Shown piece by piece: positions 42,681 to 54,394 of a stretch of DNA of 64,000 bases. Position numbers and translations under genes: made by a program. Source of the stretch: Lunularia cruciata (taxonomy: Eukaryota; Streptophyta; Marchantiopsida; Lunulariales; Lunulariaceae); assembly GCA_948567375.1 (NCBI GenBank), contig OX419758.1, positions 15,319,001-15,383,000 on the forward strand. The letters run 5' to 3'. Position 1 is the stretch's first letter. Each line of letters begins with the position of its first letter. The notes below the pieces were generated by a model, which was given only the letters and a program-made list of their open reading frames with translations, was not told the DNA's origin and made no database searches.

Positions 42681-44399
42681 ATAAACTATTGAGAGTGAGT
42701 AATTTGAGGTGGAGAACATAGAGTAACTGCTAGACTTAGGAAGGACATTAGAGAGCAGATGGGATGGATGCACCGGGAGGACAATTTCTTACACCTAGCT
42801 TTCCATTCTTGAATCCATTTCACATCAAGGTTATATACATTAAGCGGGAGCAAATGAGGATAATGCTAGTTTATCACTTTGGTGCAGAATTCATGGACAA
42901 GGTGATGAACTCACTAAACCTGGTGATTCTACTTGTGGTATATATGACAAAGAGTAAGATTTGACAATCTACATTCTATTATGATGATATGGATGTGAAT
43001 GTCCTAAATCCTCTCCCTTTCAACACTCAAGTAGAAATCCGTTATGTAGTGAGAACAAAAGTGATGTTTAGAGATTTTGTGGTTAGGAATTTTGGTGAGG
43101 AGTATTATCAGCAAGTGATAGCTTTTGAGGTCCCAATGGTAGTTCTGCTAGTTTGTGTGCCTTCCAGAGTGATCATATTGACTTTGTATTGAAGTAGACA
43201 TTAGCAATTGAGTGTTGCAAGAACTATGGATCCGCAATTGCAAGAGCTGATGCAAGGAATGCAAGGGATGTTGAATGAATTTTGAGAGATTAAGATGACC
43301 ATGGAGACATTTCAAAGTCAAGTGCAGATCCTCAAGAACGATCAAGCCATGCAAGAAGAAGAGCCATCTCAAAACCCAATACATGCGACTGAAGTACGTG
43401 GAGAGGCACCCGTGCCTACAAACCCTATCAATGATGAAATCATATTGCTACTCCGGGTGAAGAAGACCTGCAACATCAAGCCTTACAAGGGGCATCGTAT
43501 GATGGGAGTAGTGGAAAATTGGATCTAAAGAATGAATCAATATTTCCAATTGTTCTCAATAGAGATCACGGAGCATGTTGTAGGCGTGTTTGCATGTGGG
43601 TACTTGACCAATAAAACCCTCACATGGTATGATGCTTGGGAACATCCCATGTTGGCAGAGAGAAGGGAGGTCATGTTGACAACAATGCAAGAAGGATTGC
43701 TGAAGAATGTCCAATCAGTGGATTCCATGCAGATGGCTCAAACCAAGCTGTGTGGATTGAGACAGAATAACAACATACAAGAGTATGAGGAGGCATTTTG
43801 GATCTACAAGTTGCAATAATCAACATGAGTCCAGTAGAGACTCTCAACAATTTCAAATGAGGGTTGGAGGAGCAGATTCTCCAAGAAGTCATGGTGTAAA
43901 ATCCTTGCACGGTATTTGAAGCCATTGCTTGTGCGTAGACAATAGCAAGAGCATTGGTTGGAGGTGAAGGAGTGGTTCCACCTCAACATTATTGGGCAAA
44001 AATGCCACACATGGGTGGACCAGTACCAATGGAATTGGGTAACCTTTAATTTCTAGATCAAGGAGGATGACCGCTTCAAGTGGAGCGTGGATGGGTAGAA
44101 GAATGAAGAGATGGAGTCCCATGAGGAGAAGGAACTCAAGGAGAACAATGCCATTGTTACAATTGTGGCCGTATTGGGCACATATCTACCAACTATTGCA
44201 CTCGTTTCCCTAGAGGCACTCGGCCTTTGTACATGCAATCTTTGAACAACATGGAGACGTGCATTGAAGAGGAGGAGGTGGAAATCACTTTGGAAAACAA
44301 AGATCAGCAGTAAATGTATCTCACAGCCTTACTGGCTCAATAAGGAAGTAGAGAATCAAGGGAAGGAAGAAGACTAATGGCAAAGATCCTGAAAGGCAA
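42681..44399 (+). pseudogene. G2 gag (copy 2)
   Basis: Open pieces at 42764-42964, 43295-43528 and 43532-43819. A main segment starts MDPQLQELMQGMQGMLNEF (43226), a typical Gag N-terminal coiled stretch. Core motifs follow: YKGHRMMGVVENWI, NQYFQLFSIEITEHVVGVFA and NKTLTWYDAWEHPM (43610-43645), then NNIQEYEEAFWIYKLQ. After frameshifts, the zinc knuckle region CYNCGRIGHISTNYCTR lies at 44155-44205, with one residue more than usual between His and the last Cys. The segment 42764-43200 upstream of MDPQ is unusual and may be an added leader ORF. It is not recognised. Confidence 0.75.
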
Positions 44400-44893
44400 C
44401 CTCACAATTGATTGTCATGAATAGAGTCCTAGAAGGAAATCAAGTGAGAGTATTAATAGATCCAGGAGCAACAAAGAATTTCTTGTCTTGCTCTGTTGCA
44501 ATAAGATTGGGAATGGATCTAGAGAGAGATGGAAGTGAAGAAGTAGAGTTACCTAATGGGCAAACAGAGAGGATTGAATCATTACCTAGACAAGTAACAC
44601 TCTCTATAGGAGAATATCAAGAAGCAATTAAGTGGTGAGTGATACAATTAGCTTGTTATGATGCAATCTTAGGCATGCCATGGACGGAACATTACAACCC
44701 TATGGTAGATTGGAAGAAGAAAGTAGTGAGAACCCACCAATGGTCAATCATTGGGGTCAAAGAAAAATCACACAAACATGAACTGCCTCTATATGTCATA
44801 GGAACAACAACTATCTATAAGACCGACAGATGTTTCATAGGTCTAATAAGAGAAGTCTAGAGTGCACAACTTGATAGACAAATTCCTAAGAAA
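44400..44893 (+). pseudogene. G2 protease (copy 2)
   Basis: The open stretch 44408-44638 reads VLIDPGATKNFLSCSVAIRL. D-P-G replaces the usual D-S-G in the active site. ERIESLPRQVTLSIGEYQE follows. After one stop (44636-44638), 44639-44860 gives ACYDAILGMPWTEHYNPMVD and WKKKVV, the second protease block and the linker toward RT. It continues into RT after a stop at 44858-44860. Confidence 0.8.
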
Positions 44894-45660
44894 TTGAAGG
44901 ATTTGGTGGATGAGTTTCAAGATGTCTTTCCCGTTGATCTACCCTTAGGATTACCACCAAAAAGGAGGGTAGATCATAAAATCGAGACACTCCTAGAGAA
45001 GACAACTCCTTGTAAGGCCCCATATCGCCTATCAACTCATGGGTTGGAGGAATGTAAGACTCAAATTGAGGAGATGCTGCAAAAAGGGTTCATCTAACCT
45101 AGCATATCACCCTATGGGGCTTCTGTCTTGTTTGTGAAGAAGAAAGATGGTACAATGTGCATGTGCATTGACTATCGAGGTCTCAATCAACAAACAATGA
45201 AGAAAAAATACCCCTTACCTCGTGTGGATGACCTGTTTGATCAACTCCATGGAGCAAGATACTTCACTAAATTAGACTTGCGTAGAGGTTACAATCAAAT
45301 CCAAATTGCAAAGAAGTATGTGTACAAAACTGCCTTTCAAACTAGGTATGGCCACTTTGAGTATCTTGTGATGCCCTTTGGCCTCACCAATGCACCTGCC
45401 ACTTTCATGAGTCTAATGAATGACATATTTTGTCCATACATAGATAAGTCTATTATTGCCTTTGTGGATGATATCTTAGTATACAGTAGGACAATCACGG
45501 AACACAAACAACATCTATGAGAGGTCCTCCAGATTCTAAGATAGAATTGATTGTACGCAAATATCTCAAAGTGCAAGTTTGGCAAGTCTTAAGTAGAGTA
45601 CTTGAGGCATAGAGTAAGTGTAGAGGGCATTCAAGTATTGACGGATAAAATAGAGGTCAT
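44894..45660 (+). pseudogene. G2 reverse transcriptase (copy 2)
   Basis: The clearest RT of the window. 44894-45097 has DEFQDVFPVDLPLGLPPKR and VDHKIETLLEKTTP. 45128-45520 contains [74 protein letters not shown], and the catalytic block [10 protein letters not shown], where the Y/F-V-D-D motif is intact. Two stops separate the pieces (at 45095-45097 and 45518-45520), and the thumb has further stops. In function it copies the element RNA to DNA inside the particle. The [10 protein letters not shown] and FVDDILVYS forms are chromovirus-like. Confidence 0.9.
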
Positions 45661-45999
45661 TCAAAAATGGAGTGCCCCAAAGATCAGACTCAACCCAAGA
45701 GTTCTTGGGGTTGATGGGATTCTATTGTAGATTTGTCAAGGACTTCTCCAAGGTTGCACAACCTTTAACATCACTACTTGGCAAGGGGAAGAAGTGGACA
45801 TGGGGAACCACACAAGAGTTGGTCTTTCAAGAATTGAAAGCCGCCTTGCTACATGCACCAATCTTGAAGTTGTATGACCCAAAACGTCCAATCAAGTTGG
45901 CTATAGATGCATCAGGCGTAGCAATAGGAACAATTCTACAACAAGAGTGACATGACGGATGGTATCCAATTGCATATTTCTCTTGAAATTTGTAATTGG
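45661..45999 (+). pseudogene. G2 RNase H, first part (copy 2)
   Basis: The open stretch 45672-45950 reads EFLGLMGFYCRFVKDFSKVA, QPLTSLLGKGKKWTW, and the RNase H start LAIDASGVAIGTILQQE, with the first catalytic Asp of the domain. It then goes to HDGWYPIAYFS. R copy 1 interrupts at 46000, between codons for the S-R-x-L stretch and P-A-K-H-S. The domain resumes at 49320. Confidence 0.87.
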
Positions 46000-46499
46000 T
46001 GTCGTTGTGAAAATTGTCCATGTGTACCCTTGAGGCTTTTGGTGTGATAAATTTTCTTTTTCTCTTCTAGTTGTTGTAAGGAACATGGATTTATGTCAAT
46101 ATGTCTCAGGTGTAGTTTTATGCTACCTTGCTGCAGGAGATATTTCCTATATTATTGTGAAGCCGGAAAAAGTTATGGTGTTATTAGCTCAAGGAGTCTT
46201 TTAATATGGCTTGAGCCAAGAAATAATGTTGGGTTACACTAGCTCAGGTTCTGTTTTACGTTATTGGAATGAAAGAGTATTTGCCTTAGAGGAGGAGCAA
46301 AAAGGAGTCTTTGAGTTGGAAATACTTGGGAAGCTTTTGAGGAGTTGTGACAATGAAAGGTTTGGGGAGAAAACAGCAGGAAAAAGTTAGAGGACAGTGA
46401 AGGAACTCAGCTCGGAAGGAGAGAAATTTTTGAGTGGAAAGGGTTTGAGACAGAGGGAGCAAAAGGAGAGAATTCTTGGAAAAAAGGGCTGAGGTCGGA

Positions 46500-47460
46500 G
46501 ACAAGACCAAGGGAAGGAATTTTCAAAAGTTGAGAGGGACTCTGGCAGGGCTGAAGGATTTTTGAGATGCTTGAGGTCTGAGATAGGACCAGGGGAAGGA
46601 ATTTTTGAAAGTTGAGAGGGACTCTTGAAGGCTGAAGGATTTTCGAGATGCCTTAGGGATGTGCCAGGACCAGGAGATGAACTTTCAAAAGTTGAGTGAG
46701 AGTCTTGAAGGCTGAAGGATTTTTGAGATGCCTGAGGTCTGGGACAGGACCAAGGGAAGTAATTTTTGAAAGTTGAGAGGAACTCTAGCAGGGCTGAAAG
46801 ATTTTTGAGATGCCTGAGGTCTGAGACAGGACCAGGGGAAGGAATTTTCAAAAGTTGAGAGGGACTCTTGAAGGCTGAAGGATTTTTGAGATGCCTTAGG
46901 GCTGTGCCAGGACCAGGAGATGAACTTTCAAAAGTTGAGTGAGAGTCTTGAAGGCTGAAGGATTTTCGAGATGCCTGAGGTCTGAGACAAGACCAGGGGA
47001 AGGAATTTTCAAAAGTTGAGAGGGACTCTTGCAGGGCTCAAGGATTTTCGAGATGCCTGAGGTCTGAGAGAGGACCAAGGGAAGGAATTTTTGAAAGTTG
47101 AGAGGGACTCTTGCAGGGCTGAAGGATTTTTGAGATGCCTTAGAGCTGTGCCAGGACCAGGAGATGAATTTTTGAAAGTTGAGAGGGACTCTTGCAAGGC
47201 TGAACGATTTTTGAGATGCCTGAGGTCTGAGACAAGACCACGGGAAGGATTTTTGAGATGCCTTAGGGCTGTGCTTGGACTAGGGAATGAATTTTTGAAA
47301 TTTGAGTGGGAGTCTTGAAGGTTGAAGGATTTTCGAGATGCCTGAGGGCTGTGCTTGGACCAGGGGATGAATTTTTCAAAATTTGAGTAGGAGTCTTGAA
47401 GGCTGAAGGATTTTTGAAATGCCTTACGGCTGTGATAGGAGCAGAAAGAAATTCAAAGGT
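46500..47460 (+). repeat. tandem repeat array of R (copy 1)
   Basis: About 12 imperfect units near 76-80 bp, each with GGCTGAAGGATTTTTGAGATGC, then CTGAGGTCTG or TTAGGGCTGTG, CAGGACCAGG, and AAAGTTGAGAGGGACTCTTG. It is the sense-strand equivalent of 18310-20028 but with a diverged unit. Reverse-strand ORFs here (for example 46387-46851) are repeat artefacts. Confidence 0.88.
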
Positions 47461-48004
47461 TGAGTGAGAGTGTTACTAGAGAGGAGAGTTTTTTTTTAAT
47501 AAGGATTCCAAGGCTGTGATAGGACAGAGGGGAGATTTTTTTGAGAGTGGAGGCCTATGGTTGTTGCAGGAGCAGGATATTTTTGAGTTTTGCTTGGTCA
47601 TTGATTTGGAACAGTGGAGAAGAGAAGGAGTTGAAATCTGCAGGAAGGACTGAACTAAGGCGGGAGCAAGAGAAGAAATTTGAGACTCTGACTTTGCCTT
47701 GCACAAGATAGGAGAGATTTTGAAGGTTGGATTCCTTGAGCAGTAGCCAGTGACATGGTAGATTTGTGTTAGGGTTCCTTTGGTTGGACAAGGAATGATT
47801 TTGAATGTGGAAGGATGTTTATTGTGAGAATGTTGATAGGAGAGCAAATCTTGAATGAAGAATGTTTGTTGTGAAGAGGTGGATGTGGAATGAATTTTGA
47901 ATGTAGAGGATGTGCTGTTGAAAATGTAATAGTGAAGAATTCTTATGGAGGGAAGATTGGGCAGAGTGAATGAGAGACTGGGCAGAGTAAATGAGAGACT
48001 GGAC

Positions 48005-48683
48005 TGTGAGCCGGCCTGTCTCTCACTCAGGATGAACCTCTGATGGCTATTATGGTAGCGCACCATGGACTAAGAAGGCAAGGAACCCCAACTCCATCAT
48101 ACTCCTCCAAGGCTAACACTCCAAGACTCAAGACATTGCTCACTAGAGAACTCAATGAGAGAGAGATAGTTGCAAATGAAAGGATGATGAGTACCTCCTC
48201 ACTCCTTGTTTATATACTTGTGAAATAGTTACGTACCAAAGTTACTAATTACCGTTGTAACTCAAGTTACTAGACTAAAAGTCAAGTAAAGTCAAAAAGT
48301 AGAAAGGAATATCCATTCACATGGGCATATTCCCCTTATCTTGACCCAACCACTAAAGCAAGGATTCCTTCACATGGGCTATCCTTGGACTAAAGAAGAA
48401 TCCAAAACAAAAAGGCTTGCGGGCCCAAGAGTTCTCAACTCTTTCCCCAAAGCCAAACACCTAGGAATAATACCAAGTCAACACACTAAAATCCAAAATA
48501 GTGGTGCTCATCTTTTCTACTTCCTCTAAAGTAAGGTCCCATCTATCTTAGCTATGACTAACTTTAGCTAACCATGACTAATATAGAACCATCCTTTATC
48601 TCTATATAAATAATATCTCTTAAGTACTTGTAATACCAAGCTAAATATCACAATACCACACACATGCACAAATGGGTGTTACA
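48005..48683 (-). repeat. solo LTR-1 with 4 bp target duplication
   Basis: The 679 bp run from TGTGAGCCGGCC to GGGTGTTACA, flanked by GGAC at 48001-48004 and 48684-48687. The uninterrupted R copy at 57110-57170 reads GAGACTGGACAGAGTGAATG, so GGAC occurs once in the empty site. It shows that LTR-1 elements make 4 bp duplications. Confidence 0.92.
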
Positions 48684-49096
48684 GGACAGAGTGAACGAGA
48701 GATTGGACAAAGTGAATGAGAGACTGTTCAGAGTGAAGGAGCAAGAGTCTCCAGGGCTTGGTCTGGACAGGAGTGAACTATTGAAGAGAGATTTCAAAGG
48801 TTGTATTGCCTTGGTCTATGACAGAAGGAGAGAGAAACTTTTGAAAGTGCTATTGAGCATGACAGTGGCCAGATGAGCAAATGGCAAGGAGTATGCCTTT
48901 AAGAAGTGCAAGGTTGAGGAGAGAAATTTTTGCAAGAAAACAAGGCCTTGAGAGTGTAGGGCAGAAAATGGGTTTCTTTGCAAGAGAGAGAAGGCTGGAC
49001 AGGAAAGAAATTTCATAGGTCTAGGAGAGCTGAGATGATGGTGTGTTTGGCATGTGACTAGTGTCGTGGAAGCTCCATTTTAGGAGCTCTCAGTCC

Positions 49097-49110
49097 GTCT
49101 ATATGAAAGG
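49097..49110 (+). promoter_or_regulatory. TATA box of R (copy 1)
   Basis: GTCTATATGAAAGG, about 215 bp before the R end. AAAATAAAATTCC with AATAAA follows 70 bp downstream, which together resembles an LTR promoter and poly(A) pair. Confidence 0.5.
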
Positions 49111-49319
49111 TTTGACTCAGTAGTCTGGCCTGGTTGAGCTGAATAGAATACTAGTTGTTGTTCGTAAAAATAAAATTCCAGCCTTTCCTAGGAACCGTCA
49201 GGTCCCAAAACCATAGCTGAAACCACGTGAGCTAGCCAGTTTTGGGAAAGCCAAGGACAAACTAAGCACAAGCAGCCAGGTGCCCGGAGCACTCTCGAGG
49301 CCAAACAAATTCCCCTACA

Positions 49320-49759
49320 CCGGCAAAGCATAGCTACCACATCACAAAATGAGAAGAGCTAGCCATCATGCTTGCAACCAAGCATTGGAAGCACTATCTG
49401 GGCGAGGAAGGCATTTGTAGTAGACAAACTATAAACCTCTAGTCTACCTCGTGACACAGAAGGATCTATCTCATCGCCAGATTTGGTGGGCAGAGTGGCG
49501 ACAATACTTCAACATGACAATCACCTGTGTGGAAGGTAAGAAGCAACTTGCAAATGCATTCACTCGCATGCCAATGGCAAACAACTTGGTGGTAGAGGTT
49601 AAGATTAACCTTGAATTTTGGCCAAAGATTCTGGCTACTACAAAAACTGATCCACAAATTGTAGAAGCGCAATCATCCAAAGGCGTCACCAGCACCCAAG
49701 GACTCACCTTTTGTGATGGTAGATTATGGATCCCAAATGTCCTAGAATTACGCACCACC
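49320..49759 (+). pseudogene. G2 RNase H end and linker (copy 2)
   Basis: One frame gives PAKHSYHIT, then EELAIMLATKHWKHYLGE (49352-49405), the conserved helix of RNase H. After a frameshift, 49451-49771 reads TQKDLSHRQIWWAEWRQYF, ITCVEGKKQLANAFTRMPMA, which is the C-terminal D/N-A-hx-S/R-R segment with Asp changed to Asn. The integrase zinc-binding region comes next. Confidence 0.82.
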
Positions 49760-50236
49760 ATTCTAGCATAATGTCATGATTTGGCCATTGTAGGTCATAT
49801 CGGAGTGGACAAGACCTTGGATGTAGTCCAACGCCATTACTATTGGCCCAAGATGAGCTTCAACGTGATGGACTACATGCACAATTGCCTACTTTGTCAA
49901 TAGAACAAAGCTTCTAATCAAGCTCCTATAGGGCTCCTTCAACCTCTCTCCACTCCTACCCAATGTTGGGAACAAGTGAGTATGGATCTCGTCTGTGAAT
50001 TACCCAAGACCACCTCAAGGTTTGACTCCATCGTGGTCTTTGTGGACCGGCTCAACAAAATGATTCATGTATGCCATACCACCAAGGATGTGATCACTCC
50101 ATAACTCACTCAATTATACTTAGATGTAATCTTCCTCACCATGGCTTGTCTAGAGTACTCATCACCGATAGAGGTACTCAATTCACCAGTTTGTTTTAGC
50201 AAACACTACTTGGTTTCTTCAGAACCAAGTTGGCCA
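49760..50236 (+). pseudogene. G2 integrase, first part (copy 2)
   Basis: The HHCC region is visible: CHDLAIVGHIGVDKTLDV (49771-49825), then YYWPKM and MHNCLLCQ. The core starts with WEQVSMDLVCELPKTTSRF, carrying the first catalytic Asp, then SIVVFVDRLNKMIHVC. The segment for the second Asp (near 50155-50180) is frameshifted. K copy D interrupts at 50237, in the codons before the STAYHPQ-type motif. Confidence 0.85.
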
Positions 50237-50905
50237 TGTTACAACCTGAAAAATATCACTTTTGCGGTAATCGGGTAAGTAAAGTTCGTTCCCACAAAGA
50301 TACAATTCAGAATTAGTCAAACACAAAGTCAAATGTCACGATGAAGTTCTTCTTGATTGTGTCTTTAATCTCTTAGGTAGAAACCACACCCAAAAGAGAG
50401 TAACAAGCACTGACTTGCAGTCTTGTCATGAATTCATACTCCTTAATCACAACACCTTCAATTCTTTCCAAACAATCTTGATTGTGATGATTCAGGCTCT
50501 CCTGAAAACAACACTTCACTGCAGAACAACTTTGCCTCAAAATTGTGTTCTACTCCTCCACTAAAGGCACAACTTCCTTAATCGGAATTGCTTCACATCA
50601 ACTTTTCATTGCACTCACAAATGCAAAATACTACCAACACTACAATTCCTCTCAGATTTGTCAAGGCATTGCTCCAATTGCACTTCACTTAGGATCAAAC
50701 ACACAGAGTAAAGATCAAGGTCGCGGAATCCAACATCCAACAAGCACACAGACTTGCACTTCAAATTTCTCCACACACTCACAATTACAAACACAAAGTT
50801 GATACTCGGAATCAAGCTCAAGCGACAAGCACTACTTCACAGCACTTTGCTTTATCTATTCTCAAAAATTATGAGCACTGAACAACAATTTCCTGCAAAT
50901 GCCAC

Positions 50906-50917
50906 TCTTAAATAGTG
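50906..50917 (-). promoter_or_regulatory. conserved TATA-like box near K 3' end (copy D)
   Basis: The sense CACTATTTAAGA lies 680 bp before the element end at 50237, the same distance as in copies A and C. Confidence 0.4.
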
Positions 50918-51024
50918 AAGCAATCAACAGTTCTAGCAACTATACCGTTCTACAACAACTCTTCATACCTACAGATCCAAAATGACAGTGCACCTCTTCA
51001 TATCTGACTCTTCAAATCTCAAAT

Positions 51025-53622
51025 CTATTTCTTATCCGATCTGATGTCTACTTCTTCCTTGGCTTTCAAACCCGATCCCAAAGTAACTTCACTCACTACT
51101 ACTCTGTCCTCGGGTTTCACAACTCCTAATTCCTCTACCAAATCTAACAATTCTCTTTCCTGATATGAAATTCCACTAGCAGGTAATCTATCTAACTCCT
51201 TATCTCCCGACCCACTCTTCTCTAATGTCTCCAATGGTAACTCCAAAGACATCTGCACTTCCACTTCATCTACTTTGAGTTTTGCCCTGACATCCTTCCA
51301 AAGTTTATCTATCTCTAATTTGAATAAGTCTAATCTAACTATAATAGTGTCTTCTACTTCCAATATCTTCCTATCTACATGAGTTCTTAGACTGATCAAC
51401 AAAGCATTCAAGTCTTTGTCCTTTGCATTTCTCTTCCTTGTCTCCTACACCAACAACTTCAACTCGTGCAACCTCGTCTCTTCAATGCGCACATTGGCCT
51501 CTGTACTCAGCATGGCATTCATCTTGATCACAATCTCTTTTAATGGCTCCAATCTCATTTTCCTCTCCCGTTCTAGATCTGCAAGCCAATCTTCTCTATA
51601 CATTGCCAATTTTGCTTTGAACTCGACTTTCACAACTTCCTTCTCCTTCTCTTTTTGCACAATCTTTTCCTCTTGATTGCAAAGTAACTCTCTCAACCTT
51701 TCTTCTTCTCTATACCTCACCATCAACTCTTGTTGCCACAACTACTTCTTCTCTTCTACACTCTCCATCACTCTATTGAGCTCTTGTTCTTTCTCTGCTA
51801 CTCTTGCCATATCATGAATAATTTCTAGTCTTGAATCAGCAAACTGCTGCTTCAAGATTTCATATTCAGCAATTTGTCTTTCCTTTGCTATGACATTCTG
51901 CTCTATTAGTTCCTCCCGATTCCTTGCTTCTCTCCTCAAATTCTTAAGCACTTGATTCTGCACTATTGCATCTACTCGTAGTACTTCCCTTTCCTCTTCA
52001 CCTCGGATTATAATCTTCTTCAATTCCGAGTTCTCTTCTTCTAATCATGCTAACACCTGCAACACAATCTTCACCCTCCAGACACTTCAATTGCATCTCC
52101 TTCTTCTTGTGCTCTAACTTCACTAATAAGGGGCACACAACCTCTTGCAAGTACTCCACTCCTTCACTCGGAGTTACCTTGACTTGCAGAGTGATCTCCT
52201 TCTTCACCTCTTCTTCACTCGACACTTGCCTTTTGAGCCGCAGTCATTGTATAGGAATGGATGCTTCACTCCCCAAACGTTCATTCTCCTCTTCTCTTAC
52301 CTTACTTGGCCTTGTTTCACACTTTGCCTTTTGCCTAGAACAAACTCCTCATTGAATGGTAACTTTCCTTTCTTCCTACTTTGGCACTTTGTCTTCCAAC
52401 TTCAAGTTACCTTTCTCCTCCATCTCCATTGTGGCTTTCTCTTCCTCGTGTACCGATGTCATCTCCCCTCCATCATCGCTATCACTACTCGTGTCTCCAC
52501 TCTATAGTGTGAGCTCGGGTTCTTCATCTCTTTCCAAGTCTTTGGACATGCACTCGGCTTTGCCTTCCGATACTTCCTCCGACAATGCGATTACCACCAT
52601 ACCTTTTCCTCGGGTTTACTCTTCTAGTCTTCCGAGGTCTTACTGTCTTGACGTCTTCTCCTTCTCCTTGTCGACTCATCTTCTTTGACTTTGGAGTACT
52701 CACATCCAACTGCACCCTCTTCCTTGTCTACACGTAGTACTCATCGCTGCTCCTGATCTGAAGAATGTATTGCTGCTCCTCCGCATCAACATCCTTTCTT
52801 AAGTCGGGATGGAAATGCGACACCATCTTGTTACGCTCTGCCACATTGAGCAAGTTCAGCCCTAGATAGAAATGAGCTGCAAACGGCACAATGTAATGCG
52901 GAGGCAATTTATCCCGCAAATTCCACACCATCTATCTCGTTCTCCCATGAAAACACTTTGCCCAGTTAATTGGCTCTCCTGCAAACATCTTATGGAAGAA
53001 CACCGCTTGGTGCTTCATCTCATAAATTGTTCTCTTCGGCTTCAAGATTGCCATTAGAGCACTCACAATTGCTCACTTGACAGGATCCTTGTAACTCGCT
53101 ACTTTGTAACCATTCTTCGCGTGCTTTGAAGAGAAAGCATCTCTCACCTCTTGGGTTTCTTTTGCTACTTCTTCCTTCCCCAAGAACGTGGCACCATGCT
53201 CCGCGCCTGCTTCTCTTCCAAGTACTAACCTCCAATCCAACTCCATCCAGCAAGCTAGATTGCCTCTCTTCCCCACTTCTTGGGGCCATCAAGACATCTA
53301 CTCTCGATGATCTCAATCATGAAACCTGGAAAGCTTACATTCTAGTTCCATGCCAAGAATGTGATCCGAAGTCTACTCAAGACTTTAATTCTTGCAATCA
53401 CATCTAACTTCTGAATCACATGATTTCTCACTGCAAATTTGGAGTTCTTCTTCCCTCCTCTCATCTTTATCTCTTCCACTTTGGGCTAGGGACTATTCTT
53501 CCTACTGATTCTCAGATTAGCTCAAATCCTCCTCTACACACCAACGTGTCTTTGACTCTACTTCCCTTCCCATGATCTCCTGCAGGACGACTTCTTAATG
53601 GCAAGGCAAAATTGCTTGTCAT
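51025..53622 (-). pseudogene. K protein gene, copy D
   Basis: The start is the ATG at 53622, by correspondence with copy C and its TATA box. Blocks in order: ITFL and FPGFM region near 53370-53320, EVRDAFSSKHAKNGYKVASY with KDPVK (about 53150-53080), a frameshift, then TAG-ATG at 52929-52934. The open segment 52931-52728 has NLRDKLPPHYIVPFAAHFYL and FHPDLRKDVDAEEQQYILQ. A charged region follows (52715-52240), then coiled coil: 52023-51742 with RQIAEYEILKQQFADSRLEI, 51741-51445 with KFKAELAMYREDWLADLERE (one or two residues different from copy C), and 51411-51025 ending GSGLKAKEEVDIRSDKK. The breaks are few. The function is unknown. Confidence 0.65.
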
Positions 53623-53641
53623 CGCTTTGTTTTTAGCCCAA

Positions 53642-53649
53642 TTTTTATA
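53642..53649 (-). promoter_or_regulatory. TATA box of the K gene (copy D)
   Basis: The sense TATAAAAA in CTATAAAAATTGGGC, upstream of the ATG at 53622, is identical in a 15 bp window to copy C. Confidence 0.5.
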
Positions 53650-54038
53650 GAGTCATGCCTTCTTCATCTTTCTTCAATTCAAGTTTCTACCAAGAAATCA
53701 CACCTCTTGCATGCTCCTATCACTGTCAAGTGTCCTTCAGGCATATGACCGCCATTTTTGAACGGTCCCTTCTTGAATGTCTTGCCCTAAAGGAAAGTTG
53801 TTACACTGTCCTTGCCTTGGGTTGAGCATCCCCAATACAAAGACTCCTTACTTCAGGTTGTATGTTGACAGGGCAATTCCGAGTACTTTGCCTTATGACT
53901 CGAGCCACGTTACCTTGGGTTTCATCCCGAGGACACTTTTCTTTGCCTTCTTTGGCCATATAGGCACAATTTGACTTCTTTATACACTTCTTCTTCCAAA
54001 TTCTGAAAAAAAACAAAAAATGTAGGTACCACAGGTCA

Positions 54039-54394
54039 TGTCCACATCCTACCACCCACAAACAGATGGACAAATAGAGCTGATTAATCGCACAATTGAA
54101 GACATGTTATGCGGCTTCACCTTAGAAGAGCAAGAGAGGTGGAACACCCTACTCCCGTTGGTGGAATTTGCTTACAACAATTCAGTGAATGCATCCACCC
54201 AGGTCACTCCATTCTTTCTCATGTATGGTGAGCATCCCTTCACAACTTCTAGCTTGATGAAGATCTGTCCAATGGCTATCAAGGTCGATGCAGTCAACAC
54301 ATTTGTTTCTAGAATCCAACAAGATGTGGAGAGCGCCAAGCACGGATTACAAATTGCACAAAATCAATAGAAGTAGTATGTTGATGCACACTAT
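54039..54394 (+). pseudogene. G2 integrase, middle part (copy 2)
   Basis: It continues directly from 50236. MSTSYHPQTDGQIELINRTI carries the catalytic Glu (QIE), then EEQERWNTLLPLVEFAYNNS and TPFFLMYGEHPFTTSS. R copy 2 interrupts at 54395 in D-A-H-(x)-R-H-M. Compared with 11755-12079 of the other G2 copy it is nearly identical and has one fewer break. Confidence 0.9.

Larger units (their letters stand above)
46000..49319 (+). mobile_element. R element copy 1, with nested solo LTR-1
   Basis: It starts TGTCGTTGTGAAAATTG and ends AAATTCCCCTACA. Flanks are TTGG (45996-45999) and CCGG (49320-49323), which fit a 4 bp duplication of CCGG with two C-to-T changes on the left. Joining the flanks restores the RNase H reading P-A-K-H-S. 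Without the LTR it is about 2.64 kb. Order: leader, about 12 tandem units, a conserved tail of unique sequence, a TATA box (49097-49110), AATAAA near 49170, and the end. There is no pol. It is probably a giant solo LTR. Confidence 0.75.
50237..54033 (-). mobile_element. K element copy D, complete, 5 bp target duplication
   Basis: The 3797 bp insert has ends TGTTACAACCTG and GGTACCACA and is flanked by GGCCA (50232-50236) and GGTCA (54034-54038). The empty site in G2 copy 1 reads TTGGTCATGTCCAC (11746-11759), confirming the boundaries and GGTCA as the original. In sense: a leader of about 410 bp with a TATA box, a coding region from 53622, a TATA-like box at 50906-50917, and a 680 bp tail ending GGTTGTAACA. 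There is no LTR and no pol. Confidence 0.92.

Noticed and set aside
42500-42773. Reverse ORF near 42531-42773
   Set aside because: It lies mostly in the end of LTR-2, and an equivalent appears at the edge of the LTR-2 copy at 6503. It is non-coding LTR sequence.
50237-54033. LTRs inside the K element
   Set aside because: I compared the first 410 bp with the last 680 bp by eye in copies C and D and saw no direct repeat. TTGTTACACTGTCC near 53799 only resembles the end TGTTACA by chance.
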